A DNA stretch of 64,000 bases from Cupriavidus agavae (GTDB taxonomy: Bacteria; Pseudomonadota; Gammaproteobacteria; Burkholderiales; Burkholderiaceae). The stretch covers positions 62,001-126,000 of the forward strand of contig NZ_SGXM01000012.1 of assembly GCF_004217045.1 (NCBI RefSeq), given 5' to 3'. Positions 1-8,098 of this stretch are shown one piece after another; the stretch's first letter is position 1, and each line of letters begins with the position of its first letter. The notes beneath the pieces are model-generated. The model made no database searches. It saw only the letters and a list, made by a program, of their open reading frames with translations, and was not told the origin of the DNA. The position numbers and the translations under genes were made by a program.

Positions 1-350
1 TGGCCGAAGGCTTCGATCACCTTGCCGGCGGCGTCCGGGCCGGTGTGGCCCTCCAGCAGCACCACGCGGGTGGAGGCCACGTTCAGCGACAGGCGCAGCA
101 GCGTGGAGAACAGCAGCACGGCCGGAAACGCGGCGAAGTCCAGCGGGCGCTGCGTATACATGCCCACCAGCAGCACCATGATGGCCAGCGCGATATTGAA
201 CGTGAACAGCAGGTCCAGGATGAACGGCGGCAGCGGCAGGATCATCATGCCGAGGATCATGACGATCAGCAGCGGACCCGCCAGCGCCTTCATCTGGGCG
301 CCACCGCGCATCATCGCGGGCAGGTTGAAGAGATTGGTCAGGGCGTTCAT
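1..350 (-). CDS. flhA: FlhA, flagellar export gate protein (N-terminal part, cut by window edge)
   Basis: Only the first ~116 codons are present; the gene continues beyond base 1. The protein begins MNALTNLFNLPAM and goes on into hydrophobic segments (LLIVMILGMMILPLPPFILD, then FNIALAIMVLL) and the conserved stretch TLLRLSLNVASTR, typical of the FlhA/LcrD export-gate family. FlhA is an inner-membrane protein of the flagellar type III export apparatus and binds export chaperones through its cytoplasmic domain. Its ATG at 348-350 overlaps the flhB stop, so the two are translationally coupled. The identification rests on the N-terminus only but is clear. Confidence 0.93.
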   Translation of the reverse strand, partial: MNALTNLFNLPAMMRGGAQMKALAGPLLIVMILGMMILPLPPFILDLLFTFNIALAIMVLLVGMYTQRPLDFAAFPAVLLFSTLLRLSLNVASTRVVLLEGHTGPDAAGKVIEAFG

Positions 351-1492
351 GCGCGGCTTTCCGGTACGGCGAGTTCATCGGGCACAGCCAGGTCCGACGG
401 CGCGTCGGGCTGCGGTCCATAGCTGTAATGCCAGTTCTTCAGTTGAAACACCCAGGCCAGGAGTTCAGCCACGGCGGTATACAGACCCGCCGGGATTTCA
501 TGGCCCAGTTCCACGTGCCGGTGCAGCGCCCGCGCCAGCGGCGGAGCGGACAGCACCGGTACGCGATGCTCGGCGGCCAGCTCGCGGATGCGGGCGGCCA
601 CCTCGTCGGTACCCTTGGCCACGACGCGCGGCGCATTCCAGCCCCCTTTTTCGTCGTAGCGCAGCGCCACGGCGAAGTGGGTGGGGTTGGTCACCACCAC
701 GTCCGCCTTTGGCACCTCGGTCATCATCCGGCGGCGCGCCATGGCGCGCTGTTGCTGGCGGATACGGCCCTTGACGTGCGGATCGCCGTCGGTTTCCTTC
801 ATCTCCTGCTTGACCTCTTCCTTGGTCATGCGCAGTTTCTTGTAGTACTCCCAGAGCTGCCAGGGCACGTCCAGCGCCACTACCAGCAGCAGCGAGCCGG
901 CCACGATTCCGCACACGTACAGCACGATCTCCATCGTGTGCAGCATGGCCTCTTCCACCGGCGCGCTCATCAGCGCGATGGCCTCTGGCAGCTTGCGCCA
1001 GACCATCCAGCCGCCCACGCAGCCCACCAGCGCCGACTTGGCGATGGCCTTGGTCAATTCCACCAGCGAGTGCGCCGAGAACATGCGGCCCAGGCCGGAC
1101 AGCGGCGACAGGCGCTTGAAATCGGGCATGAACGACTTGGTCGAGAAGATCCAGCCGCCCAGCGCCAGCGGCGCCACCAGCGCCGCCACGCCGAACATCA
1201 GCAGCAGCGGCATGAATGCCAGCAGCGCGTCGAAGATCGCCATGGCGAACTGCGACAGCATCCGGTTGGTATCGAATGCGGTGGCCGGCTCGAACGCCAG
1301 GCTGCCGTGCATGACCGCGTTGAGCTTGCGCCCCAGCGTGCCACCCATGGTCCAGAGCCCGATCACGCCGGTCATCAGCATCACGAACGTGCCGAGCTCG
1401 CGCGAACGCACAACCTGCCCCTCCTCGCGCGCCTTTTCGAGGCGCCGGGGTGAGGCGGGTTCGGTTTTTTCGAGATCGCTTTCCTCGGACAT
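347..1492 (-). CDS. flhB: FlhB, flagellar type III export switch protein
   Basis: A 381-aa protein of normal FlhB length. It starts MSEESDLEKTEPAS, followed by a basic stretch (RRLEKAREEGQVVRSREL), four hydrophobic helices and a cytoplasmic domain carrying the self-cleavage motif NPTH at about residue 267 (context VVTNPTHFAVAL). In the family, cleavage between N and P switches export from rod/hook to filament substrates. The frame is open further upstream, but the ATG at 1492 has GGAGC 5-8 bases upstream and fits family N-termini. The C-terminal ~35 residues (to AVPESRA) are a family-variable tail. It overlaps flhA by 4 bases and is separated from cheZ by two unrelated genes. Confidence 0.97.
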   Translation of the reverse strand: MSEESDLEKTEPASPRRLEKAREEGQVVRSRELGTFVMLMTGVIGLWTMGGTLGRKLNAVMHGSLAFEPATAFDTNRMLSQFAMAIFDALLAFMPLLLMFGVAALVAPLALGGWIFSTKSFMPDFKRLSPLSGLGRMFSAHSLVELTKAIAKSALVGCVGGWMVWRKLPEAIALMSAPVEEAMLHTMEIVLYVCGIVAGSLLLVVALDVPWQLWEYYKKLRMTKEEVKQEMKETDGDPHVKGRIRQQQRAMARRRMMTEVPKADVVVTNPTHFAVALRYDEKGGWNAPRVVAKGTDEVAARIRELAAEHRVPVLSAPPLARALHRHVELGHEIPAGLYTAVAELLAWVFQLKNWHYSYGPQPDAPSDLAVPDELAVPESRA

Positions 1493-1621
1493 GAATGCTC
1501 CAGTACGACGCGCGCGCACGGCACTTCGTCACCGAGGATTATCAAATCCCGGACTGGAAAGCATTGGGGGGAAAAGGCGGGGAAACAGGTGCCTGTTTCA
1601 GGAATGAAGGGGGCAGCGGAA

Positions 1622-1648
1622 ATAACGGCCCAGGGGGTGCGATCTTTA
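1622..1648 (-). promoter_or_regulatory. Sigma-28 (FliA)-like promoter upstream of flhB
   Basis: Read on the minus strand, TAAAGATC (1648-1641), an 11-base spacer, then GCCGTTAT (1629-1622). The E. coli FliA consensus is TAAAGTTT-N11-GCCGATAA, so each element matches 6 of 8 with exact spacing. It lies about 130 bases before the flhB ATG. The rest of the 331-base gap 1493-1823 between yceH and flhB holds no gene that I can support. Motif match only; no transcript evidence. Confidence 0.5.
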
Positions 1649-1823
1649 GAGCCGGATCGCCGATTTTGTGACGTTTGTGACGGATATCAGGCCGATTTGG
1701 CCGGAATCCGACCGCATGATGGCACGTTTCGGCGGTGAACTCCGGGAGATAAGCGGCCAGTTTCGCAGGGTTGCGCGGGCGGTGGGCCCGCGCCGGGCAC
1801 CCTGCGTATACATATAGATGCGC

Positions 1824-2531
1824 CTAATCCAGCCGCCCCGGCTCCACGTCGATTCCCAACTGGCCGGCCATTTCCACCACCAGCGCCTGCAGGCGCTCCA
1901 CCTTGTTTTCCAGCGCCCGATGACTGATGCGCAGCGCTTCGAACTCGGCGGGCGACGCCTGTGGGTCGGAACCAGTGCGGGTGGCCGGGGCAAGGTCCGC
2001 GGCACTGACTTCGCCGCAGAGCAGGTGCATCCAGCGATGCTCGCGCTCCCCGGCGCCGCGCGGCAGCCTCACCACCAGCGGCGGCGTGCGCTCGGCCAAC
2101 TCGTCCAGGAAGCCCTCGACCGACGAGATATCGGCAAAGGCGTGCAGGCGCGCGGTGTTCAGGCGCAGCTCGGCGGCGGTCTGGGCGCCACGCAGCAGCA
2201 GCGTCGACAGCAGCGCCGCCGACTGGCTCGGCACGCCCAGCACTTTCGCCAGATTCTGCTCGAAGCGTGGCACGCGGCTGCTGCTGCCCTCGAAAACGAG
2301 GCTCAGCGACTTGAGCCCATCGATGGCGGTCAGGATCTCGGCCTCGGATGCGTTCATCACGGGCGCGCGGGCGGTCTTCTGGTTGCAGCCGGCCGCCAGC
2401 GCGTTGAGCGAGAGCGGGTAGGTATCGGGCACGGTGTACTGCTTTTCGAGCAGCACGGCCACGACGCGGCCTTCGAGGGGCGTCAGGGCGCGCAGGGCGG
2501 GACGGGAGGGCGATGCGGGAGTGGATTCCAT
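1824..2531 (-). CDS. yceH: YceH family (DUF480) protein
   Basis: A 235-aa protein related to the UPF0502/DUF480 family (E. coli YceH). Recognisable elements are LTPLEGRVVAVLLEKQYTVPDTYPLSLNAL-type text near residue 20, CNQKTAR, and a second winged-helix-like half with LLLRGAQTAAELR. The C-terminus (from about residue 195) is a heptad-like helix, RALENKVERLQALVVEMAGQL, probably a coiled coil. The molecular function of the family is unknown. The frame stays open to 2762 but would then overlap the divergent gene at 2679; the ATG at 2531 gives the family N-terminus (MESTPAS, then PALRALTPLEG). It is not a motility gene by family and interrupts the cheZ-flhB order. Confidence 0.85.
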   Translation of the reverse strand: MESTPASPSRPALRALTPLEGRVVAVLLEKQYTVPDTYPLSLNALAAGCNQKTARAPVMNASEAEILTAIDGLKSLSLVFEGSSSRVPRFEQNLAKVLGVPSQSAALLSTLLLRGAQTAAELRLNTARLHAFADISSVEGFLDELAERTPPLVVRLPRGAGEREHRWMHLLCGEVSAADLAPATRTGSDPQASPAEFEALRISHRALENKVERLQALVVEMAGQLGIDVEPGRLD

Positions 2532-2678
2532 CGGGATTCGGCAGGCGGTTGGCAGTTGCCCATTGAATCGCAACCCTCGTGGCGATGCAACCGGACATAA
2601 GGATCCGCGAAAACATTCGTTGGCCGGGATGGCCTTTGGCCGTAGGTTCAGGGTTTTCGGCTTCCCGACCTGCCTGCC

Positions 2679-3629
2679 ATGAATTCGTCCCGCCGCCACT
2701 TCCTGAACACCGTCAACGCGCTGGGCACCGGCGCCCTGCTCGGTCTTGCCCCGGCCATACACGCCCAGACCCGCCCCGTGCTGAAGGCCGGCGACCAGAA
2801 AGGCGGCCTGCGCGCGCTGCTGGAAGCGGCCGACGGGCTCAAGGGGCTGGCCTACGACATCCAGTGGACCGAATTTCCGGCCGCCGCCCCGCTGGCCGAG
2901 GCGCTCAATGCCGGTGCCGTGGACAGCGGGCCGATCGGCGACGCGCCGGCAATCTTCGCACTTGCGGCCGGCACCCGGATCAAGCTGATCGGCGTGAACC
3001 GTTCGGACCCGTATGGCACAGCCGTGCTGGTGCGGCCGGATTCACCGCTGAAGACCGCCGCCGACCTCAAGGGCCGGCGCATCGGCACCAATCGCGGCTC
3101 GATCGGGCATTTCGTCACACTGAAGGCACTGGCGTCTGCCGGGCTCAGGCCCGAGGACGCAGACATCCGCTTCCTGCCTCCGGCCGATGCCAAGCTGGCG
3201 CTGACCAATGGATCGGTCGATGCCTGGGCGACATGGGAGCCGTACACGGCCATGGCAGAGACCAGCGGCCACGCACGGGTGCTGGTGAGCGGACGGGGAT
3301 TGTGGTCTGGCCTGAGCTACCTGGCGGCTACGGAATCGGCGCTGGCGAGCAAGCGGGCGGTACTGGGAGATTTCCTGCAACGCGTGGCGCGGGCGCAGGC
3401 GTGGTCCTACCAGCACGTGCCCGAGTTCTCGGCCACGCTGGCACGTATCATCGGCATTCCGCCGGAAGCCGCACGGCTGCAGTTCGAGCGGCGGAAGACG
3501 CAGTGGCAGCCGATCGACGCAGAAGTCGTGGCCGTGCAGCAGCAGACGGCGGATTTCTACCTGAAGTCGGGATTGTTGAAGCAGCGGCTGGAGGTGGCGG
3601 GGACGTTCGAGCGGTTGGCGGTGGGGTGA
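2679..3629 (+). CDS. ABC transporter periplasmic substrate-binding protein (SsuA/TauA/NrtA-like)
   Basis: A 316-aa exported binding protein. Residues 1-29 form a signal peptide with a twin-arginine-like SRRHFL motif and an AHA-type end (IHAQ). The mature part has the aliphatic-sulfonate-binding layout: DIQWTEFPAAAPLAEALNAGAVD, GPIGDAP, then DLKGRRIGTNRGS and NGSVDAWATWEPYTA. Such proteins deliver sulfonates, nitrate-like anions or other small molecules to an inner-membrane ABC permease. No permease or ATPase gene is adjacent, so it is an orphan and its ligand cannot be inferred. It is the only plus-strand gene in the first 23 kb and faces cheZ tail to tail. Confidence 0.85.
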   Translation: MNSSRRHFLNTVNALGTGALLGLAPAIHAQTRPVLKAGDQKGGLRALLEAADGLKGLAYDIQWTEFPAAAPLAEALNAGAVDSGPIGDAPAIFALAAGTRIKLIGVNRSDPYGTAVLVRPDSPLKTAADLKGRRIGTNRGSIGHFVTLKALASAGLRPEDADIRFLPPADAKLALTNGSVDAWATWEPYTAMAETSGHARVLVSGRGLWSGLSYLAATESALASKRAVLGDFLQRVARAQAWSYQHVPEFSATLARIIGIPPEAARLQFERRKTQWQPIDAEVVAVQQQTADFYLKSGLLKQRLEVAGTFERLAVG

Positions 3630-3663
3630 GCGCCTTGCGGGTGGTTTGCTCGCCAACGGTTTG

Positions 3664-3694
3664 CTCCCCTCGCCCGCGATGCGGGAGAGGGGAG
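3664..3694. repeat. Dispersed GC-rich palindrome, copy 1 (CTCCCCT...AGGGGAG)
   Basis: A hairpin with arms CTCCCCTCGCCCGC and GCGGGAGAGGGGAG, one mismatch and a 3-base loop, lying between the convergent ends of the binding-protein gene and cheZ. The same arm sequence occurs at 30908-30938 and 33930-33955. It may act as a transcription or mRNA 3'-end structure in addition to being a REP-like repeat. Confidence 0.75.
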
Positions 3695-3717
3695 CCAGAA
3701 CAGCGGGCAGGTCTGCC

Positions 3718-4353
3718 TCAGAACCCCAGACTCGCCAGCAAGTCATCCACCTGAGACTGGTCGGCCACGACATCGGCCTTGCCTTCGGGGTTGATCTGCG
3801 GGCCGTTCATCAGCGTGGGCGGCGCTTCCACGCGGCGGTCGGCCGGCACGTTGTCGATCAGCACCTGCAGCAGTTCCTGTTCCAGGCCGCGGATCATGTC
3901 CATCATCTTCTTGATGACCTGGCCCGTCAGATCCTGGAAGTCCTGCGCCATCATGATTTCCAGCAGGTGGCTGCCCGTGGCGCGGGTCTTGGCCGGCACG
4001 TCGGTCAGGAACTCACGGGTGTCGAGCACCAGCGCGCGGGCGTCGCCCAGTTCCACGGGCTTCTCGAACCAGGCTTCCCAGCGCTTGTCGAGCGCGTTGG
4101 CGCGGGCTTCGAGTTCTTCCTGCAGCGGCTGGGCCAGTTCCACGGCCGTGAGCGAGCGCTCGGCGGCCTGCTCGGTCATCGCGGCGATGTAGCTCAGGCG
4201 GTCGCGCGCATCGGGAATGGCCTGGGCGGCCTTCTCGATCTCCTTGTCGAGCCCCAGCTCCCGCATGTTGTCGCGCAGCATGCGCGTCAGGTTGCCGATG
4301 CGATGGATGATCTGATCGGCCGATTCTTGGCTGAAAGTCGGAGTCGTCGACAT
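3718..4353 (-). CDS. cheZ: CheZ, CheY-P phosphatase
   Basis: A 211-aa protein, close to the usual ~210-215 residues. The long helical hairpin carries the catalytic region [20 protein letters not shown] (about residues 133-152), whose second Gln corresponds to the E. coli catalytic Gln147. After a variable linker the C-terminus ends DDLLASLGF, the CheY-P-binding helix of the family. CheZ dephosphorylates CheY-P and resets swimming direction. It follows cheY by 12 bases and is the last chemotaxis gene of the operon; the next minus-strand gene is yceH. Confidence 0.97.
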   Translation of the reverse strand: MSTTPTFSQESADQIIHRIGNLTRMLRDNMRELGLDKEIEKAAQAIPDARDRLSYIAAMTEQAAERSLTAVELAQPLQEELEARANALDKRWEAWFEKPVELGDARALVLDTREFLTDVPAKTRATGSHLLEIMMAQDFQDLTGQVIKKMMDMIRGLEQELLQVLIDNVPADRRVEAPPTLMNGPQINPEGKADVVADQSQVDDLLASLGF

Positions 4354-4365
4354 GTCGCGTACCTC

Positions 4366-4752
4366 TTATTGACCCAGCTTCTCGAAGATCTTGGTGATCT
4401 TTTCGTCGAGCGTGGCGGCCGTGAAGGGTTTCACGACATAGCCGTTGGCACCGGCCTGCGCCGCGGCGATGATGTTTTCCTTCTTGGCTTCGGCGGTCAC
4501 CATCAGCACCGGCGTCTTCTCGATGCCGGGCGTGGCACGGATCGATTGCAGCATGGTCAGGCCGTCCATGTTCGGCATGTTCCAGTCCGACACCACGAAC
4601 TGGAAGCTGCCGTCCTTGGCCTTCTCCAGGCCGGCGGCGCCGTCCTCGGCTTCCTCGACGTTGGTGAAACCCAGCTCCTTGAGCAGGTTGCGGATGATCC
4701 GACGCATGGTCGGGAAGTCGTCGACCACGAGGATCTTGATGTTCTTGTCCAC
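4366..4752 (-). CDS. cheY: CheY, chemotaxis response regulator
   Basis: A 128-aa single receiver domain. Visible active-site residues are D11/D12 (VVDD), phospho-acceptor D56 (VVSDWNMP), T86 (VTAE), Y105 and K108 (VVKPF), all as in E. coli CheY. Phosphorylated by CheA, it binds the flagellar switch. The start codon is GTG at 4752-4750 (GTG GAC AAG AAC); no ATG precedes the conserved N-terminus. It lies 92 bases after cheB, a larger gap than elsewhere in the operon. Confidence 0.98.
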   Translation of the reverse strand: MDKNIKILVVDDFPTMRRIIRNLLKELGFTNVEEAEDGAAGLEKAKDGSFQFVVSDWNMPNMDGLTMLQSIRATPGIEKTPVLMVTAEAKKENIIAAAQAGANGYVVKPFTAATLDEKITKIFEKLGQ

Positions 4753-4844
4753 TGTACGGCTCCAATACGGTTGCGGATGACTTTGCCATCCGGTTGTTGT
4801 TGCTGATCTGACCTCTTCGCGCGCCGCGCCGGTGGCGTCCCGGC

Positions 4845-5915
4845 CTACACGCGCTGCGCCCGCGCGCCAAACGTGGCCAGGTGCGCCATGACGCGCTGGC
4901 TCATCTGGTGCAGGGGCACCACTTCATGCACGCCGCCGGTGGCGATGGCCTCCTTCGGCATGCCAAACACGATGCAGGACTGTTCGTCCTGCGCCAGGTT
5001 GTACGATCCGGCGTCCTTCATGCGCAGCATGCCGCGCGCGCCGTCCTTGCCCATGCCGGTCAGGATCACGCCGGTCACGTTCTTGCCGCCGTGCACAGCC
5101 GCCGAATCGAACAGCACGTCCACCGACGGACGATGGCGGTTGACCGGCGCCTCCTGCGACAGGTGCGCCACGTAGTTGGCGCCGCTGCGCGTGAGCAGCA
5201 GGTGCGAATCGCCGGGGGCGATATAGGCATAGCCCGGCAGCACGCGCTCGCCGTGCTCGGCCTCCTTGACCGTGATGCGGCACAGGCCGTTGAGACGCTG
5301 TGCGAACGATTTCGTGAAGCCGGCAGGCATGTGCTGCACGATCATGATCGCGGGCGAATCCGGCGGCAGCGGCATCAGGAATTCCTTGATGGCCTCGGTA
5401 CCGCCCGTCGACGCGCCCACGATGATCAGCTTCTCGGTCGACAGCAGCGGCGCGCGCAGCATCGGCGCGGCGGTGCCACCGGCGGCGGCATCGGGCCGCG
5501 CCTTGACGCGGGCACGCGACGCCGCGCGCAGCTTGTCGGCGATCGTCTGCGTATAGTCGATCAACCCCTCCCGGATGCCGAGCTTGGGCTTGGTCACGAA
5601 ATCCACGGCGCCCAGTTCCAGCGCGCGCATCGTGATCTCGGAGCCGCGCTCTGTCAGCGACGACACCATCAGCACCGGCATCGGGCGCAGGCGCATCAGG
5701 CGTTCGAGGAAATCCAGCCCGTCCATGCGCGGCATTTCCACGTCGAGCGTCAGCACGTCGGGGTTCAGGCGCTTGATCATCTCGCGCGCCACCAGCGGAT
5801 CGGGGGCGGTACCCACCACCTCCATGTCGGGCTGGCTGTTGATGATCTCCGTCATCAGGCTGCGAATCAGCGCGGAGTCGTCCACGCACAGCACCTTGAT
5901 CTTCGCGGCGGTCAT
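4845..5915 (-). CDS. cheB: CheB, chemoreceptor methylesterase/glutamine deamidase
   Basis: A 356-aa, two-domain protein. The N-terminal receiver (about 1-125) has VDDSALIR, the acceptor region [12 protein letters not shown] and VTKPK. After a short Ala-rich linker, the esterase domain shows the catalytic Ser in GASTGGTEA, His in QHMPAGFT and Asp in GMGKDGA. CheB removes methyl groups from receptors when phosphorylated by CheA and so drives adaptation together with CheR. It lies 24 bases downstream of cheD. Confidence 0.98.
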   Translation of the reverse strand: MTAAKIKVLCVDDSALIRSLMTEIINSQPDMEVVGTAPDPLVAREMIKRLNPDVLTLDVEMPRMDGLDFLERLMRLRPMPVLMVSSLTERGSEITMRALELGAVDFVTKPKLGIREGLIDYTQTIADKLRAASRARVKARPDAAAGGTAAPMLRAPLLSTEKLIIVGASTGGTEAIKEFLMPLPPDSPAIMIVQHMPAGFTKSFAQRLNGLCRITVKEAEHGERVLPGYAYIAPGDSHLLLTRSGANYVAHLSQEAPVNRHRPSVDVLFDSAAVHGGKNVTGVILTGMGKDGARGMLRMKDAGSYNLAQDEQSCIVFGMPKEAIATGGVHEVVPLHQMSQRVMAHLATFGARAQRV

Positions 5916-5939
5916 GTTTGTCTCTACGTCTCTCAGGTT

Positions 5940-6602
5940 TCAGGTCGGCGTCTTGGCCGATGCCTGCCGCGTGAACAATGCGACGGCGCCACGCGCGGGC
6001 GCCTTGGTCGACGTGGACAGCGTGCGTGCCAGGGCGCGTTCCTCGCGCTCCACGCCCACGGTGTCGTCCTGGCGGGTCAGCCTGCGCACCAGCCCCAGCC
6101 CCGTCTTCGGGAAGTAGCTGACGCGGCGCGCATGCGGCCCGCGCAAGTCCTGCGCCGCGACCCGGATCTCTTCGGTGCGCAGGTACTTCAATACGAAATC
6201 GGCATTCCGGTCCCCAATATTGAGGGTCGTCATGTTCGCCAGCACCGCACCGCCGCCAAAAACCTTGGCTTCCAGCCGCTCGCGGCGCGCGCCCATCTTC
6301 AGCAGCTCATTGATCAGCACTTCCAGCGCATAGCAGCCGTAGCGCATTGACGCCGACAGCATGCGGTCGGGGCCGGCGTTCTCGTCGTCCGGCAGCATGA
6401 AGTGGTTCATGCCGCCCACGCCCGCGTATTCGTCGCGGATGCAGGCCGATACGCACGAACCCAGCACCGTGGTCAGCACCACGTCGTCGCCGGTCACGTA
6501 GTACTCGTTGGGCAACAGCTTGATGGCCTGCTTGTCGAACTCGCGGTCGAAATACTTGCGGGTGGCAATGGCCTCGGGCATCTGTGGGGTGCCGCGCATC
6601 AT
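5940..6602 (-). CDS. cheD: CheD, chemoreceptor glutamine deamidase
   Basis: A 220-aa protein of the CheD family. It carries the catalytic Cys in TVLGSCVSACI and the His in GGMNHFMLP, followed by KVFGGGAVL and GDRNADFVLKYL. CheD deamidates receptor glutamines and can bind CheY-type proteins. The ATGATG at 6602-6597 overlaps the cheR stop codon, giving a coupled ATGA junction; MPEAIATRKYF, seven codons inside, is an alternative start. The C-terminal ~40 residues (after GLVRRLTR) are longer than a minimal CheD and low in conservation. Confidence 0.96.
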   Translation of the reverse strand: MMRGTPQMPEAIATRKYFDREFDKQAIKLLPNEYYVTGDDVVLTTVLGSCVSACIRDEYAGVGGMNHFMLPDDENAGPDRMLSASMRYGCYALEVLINELLKMGARRERLEAKVFGGGAVLANMTTLNIGDRNADFVLKYLRTEEIRVAAQDLRGPHARRVSYFPKTGLGLVRRLTRQDDTVGVEREERALARTLSTSTKAPARGAVALFTRQASAKTPT

Positions 6603-7510
6603 GCACCTCCGCCCTTGCCCGACAGTTCGTACACGGTCTGCCCGCGCAGCTGGAACGCGCGCGTGACATACGAGAAATTCTCCGAATGCCCGGCAAACAG
6701 CAGGCCGTGGGGCTTGAGCATCGGCGCAAACCGCTCCAGGATGCGGCCCTGGGTCGGCTTGTCGAAGTAGATCATCACGTTGCGGCAGAAGATCGCGTCG
6801 AACTTCTCGCGGATGCCCCAGTCCGGCGCCAGCAGGTTCAGCGGATCGAACGTGATCGTCGAGGCCAGGTCGGGCTTGACCTTCACGGCGCCGGCGCGTG
6901 CACCCGTGCCCTTCAGGAAGAAGCGCCGCAACTGCTCCTGCGACAGCCGCGCCACCTGTTCGGTCGTATAGACCCCCGCGCGGGCCTTGGCCAGCACCTG
7001 GGTGTCGATGTCGGTGGCCAGCACCGTGCCGGCGCGGTCGCCCAGCGCCTCGGCCAGCGTGATGGCGATCGAGTAGGGCTCCTCGCCGGTCGATGCTGCC
7101 GCGCACCAGACGCTGTACGGGCGGCCCACCTTCTTCGCATGCTCGGCGAGCAGCGGAAAGTGATGAGCCTCACGGAAGAACGAGGTCAGGTTGGTGGTGA
7201 GCGCGTTGGTGAAGTACTCCCACTCGTCGGAGCGGTCGTCGGCTTCGAGCAGTTCGAGATAGGTGCCGAAGTCGCTCAGCTGCAGCGACCGCAGGCGCCG
7301 CGCCAGGCGGCTGTAGACCATCTCGCGCTTGTGCGCGCCCAGCGAGATGCCGGCGCGCTTGTGGATCAGCGCCCGCACTTTCTCGAAATCGCGTTCGGTC
7401 AGCAGGAAGTCACGCATGTCGTCGCGCAGCGGCGCCAGCACCGGCGCCGCCGGGCTGGCGGCCGCGCCTGGCTTCCCGATGGGGCTGGAGGAAGAACGGA
7501 GCGGCGTCAT
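6599..7510 (-). CDS. cheR: CheR, chemoreceptor methyltransferase
   Basis: A 303-aa SAM-dependent methyltransferase. The N-terminal helical domain contains FEKVRALIHKRAGISLG and YSRLARRLRSL; the SAM domain contains WCAAASTGEEPYSIA (motif I), DIDTQVL, FDAIFCRNVMIYFD and the C-terminal GHSENF. It methylates receptor glutamates. The ATG at 7510 is used; the first ~25 residues, rich in Pro and Ala, precede the family domain. It overlaps cheD by 4 bases. No receptor gene lies between cheW and cheR, unlike in many beta-/gammaproteobacterial operons. Confidence 0.97.
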   Translation of the reverse strand: MTPLRSSSSPIGKPGAAASPAAPVLAPLRDDMRDFLLTERDFEKVRALIHKRAGISLGAHKREMVYSRLARRLRSLQLSDFGTYLELLEADDRSDEWEYFTNALTTNLTSFFREAHHFPLLAEHAKKVGRPYSVWCAAASTGEEPYSIAITLAEALGDRAGTVLATDIDTQVLAKARAGVYTTEQVARLSQEQLRRFFLKGTGARAGAVKVKPDLASTITFDPLNLLAPDWGIREKFDAIFCRNVMIYFDKPTQGRILERFAPMLKPHGLLFAGHSENFSYVTRAFQLRGQTVYELSGKGGGA

Positions 7511-7579
7511 GGGTGTGTGTCGTCAGGAATGCCGATACGCGGCAAGGCAGGGGCTTCGGGGTTGCTACCGGCGCGCTCT

Positions 7580-8074
7580 TCAGGCGAGCTCGGCTTCGAT
7601 CAGCGACATTTCCGCGCTGGTCATCATGCGTTCGATATCGATCAGGATCAGCATGCGGCCTTCCACCGAGCCGAGCCCGGTCAGGTGCTCGTTCGACACC
7701 GACACGCCAAACTCGGGCGCCGGCTTGATGTCGTCGCCAGTCAGCGTGAGCACGTCGGACACACCGTCCACGACGATGCCGACCACGCGTCCCGCCACGT
7801 TCAGGATGATGACCACGGTCTGGTGGTCGTAGCGCACGTTGCCGAGGTCGAACTTCAAGCGCAGGTCGACGATCGGCACGATCACGCCGCGCAGGTTCGT
7901 CACGCCCTTGATGAAGTCCGGCGCGTTGGCAATGCGCGTCACGGTTTCGTAGCTGCGAATCTCCTGAACCTTCAGGATATCGATGCCATATTCCTCGGTG
8001 CCCAGCGTGAAGACCAGGTATTCCTGGCCAGAGGCTTCGCTGCCCTGGGTATCGATCTGTCCGATGCCGGCCAT
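7580..8074 (-). CDS. cheW: CheW, chemotaxis coupling protein (operon copy)
   Basis: A 164-aa protein made of one CheW domain: [36 protein letters not shown] and [12 protein letters not shown]. CheW links receptors to the CheA P5 domain in the array. The frame is open to 8098, but the ATG at 8074 has AGGAG six bases upstream and is preferred. It lies directly downstream of cheA. A second CheW is encoded at 18096-18581; the cores are clearly homologous, but this copy has a shorter acidic tail. Confidence 0.97.
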   Translation of the reverse strand: MAGIGQIDTQGSEASGQEYLVFTLGTEEYGIDILKVQEIRSYETVTRIANAPDFIKGVTNLRGVIVPIVDLRLKFDLGNVRYDHQTVVIILNVAGRVVGIVVDGVSDVLTLTGDDIKPAPEFGVSVSNEHLTGLGSVEGRMLILIDIERMMTSAEMSLIEAELA

Positions 8075-8098
8075 GTCCGTTCTCCTTGCTTCTTTCAA

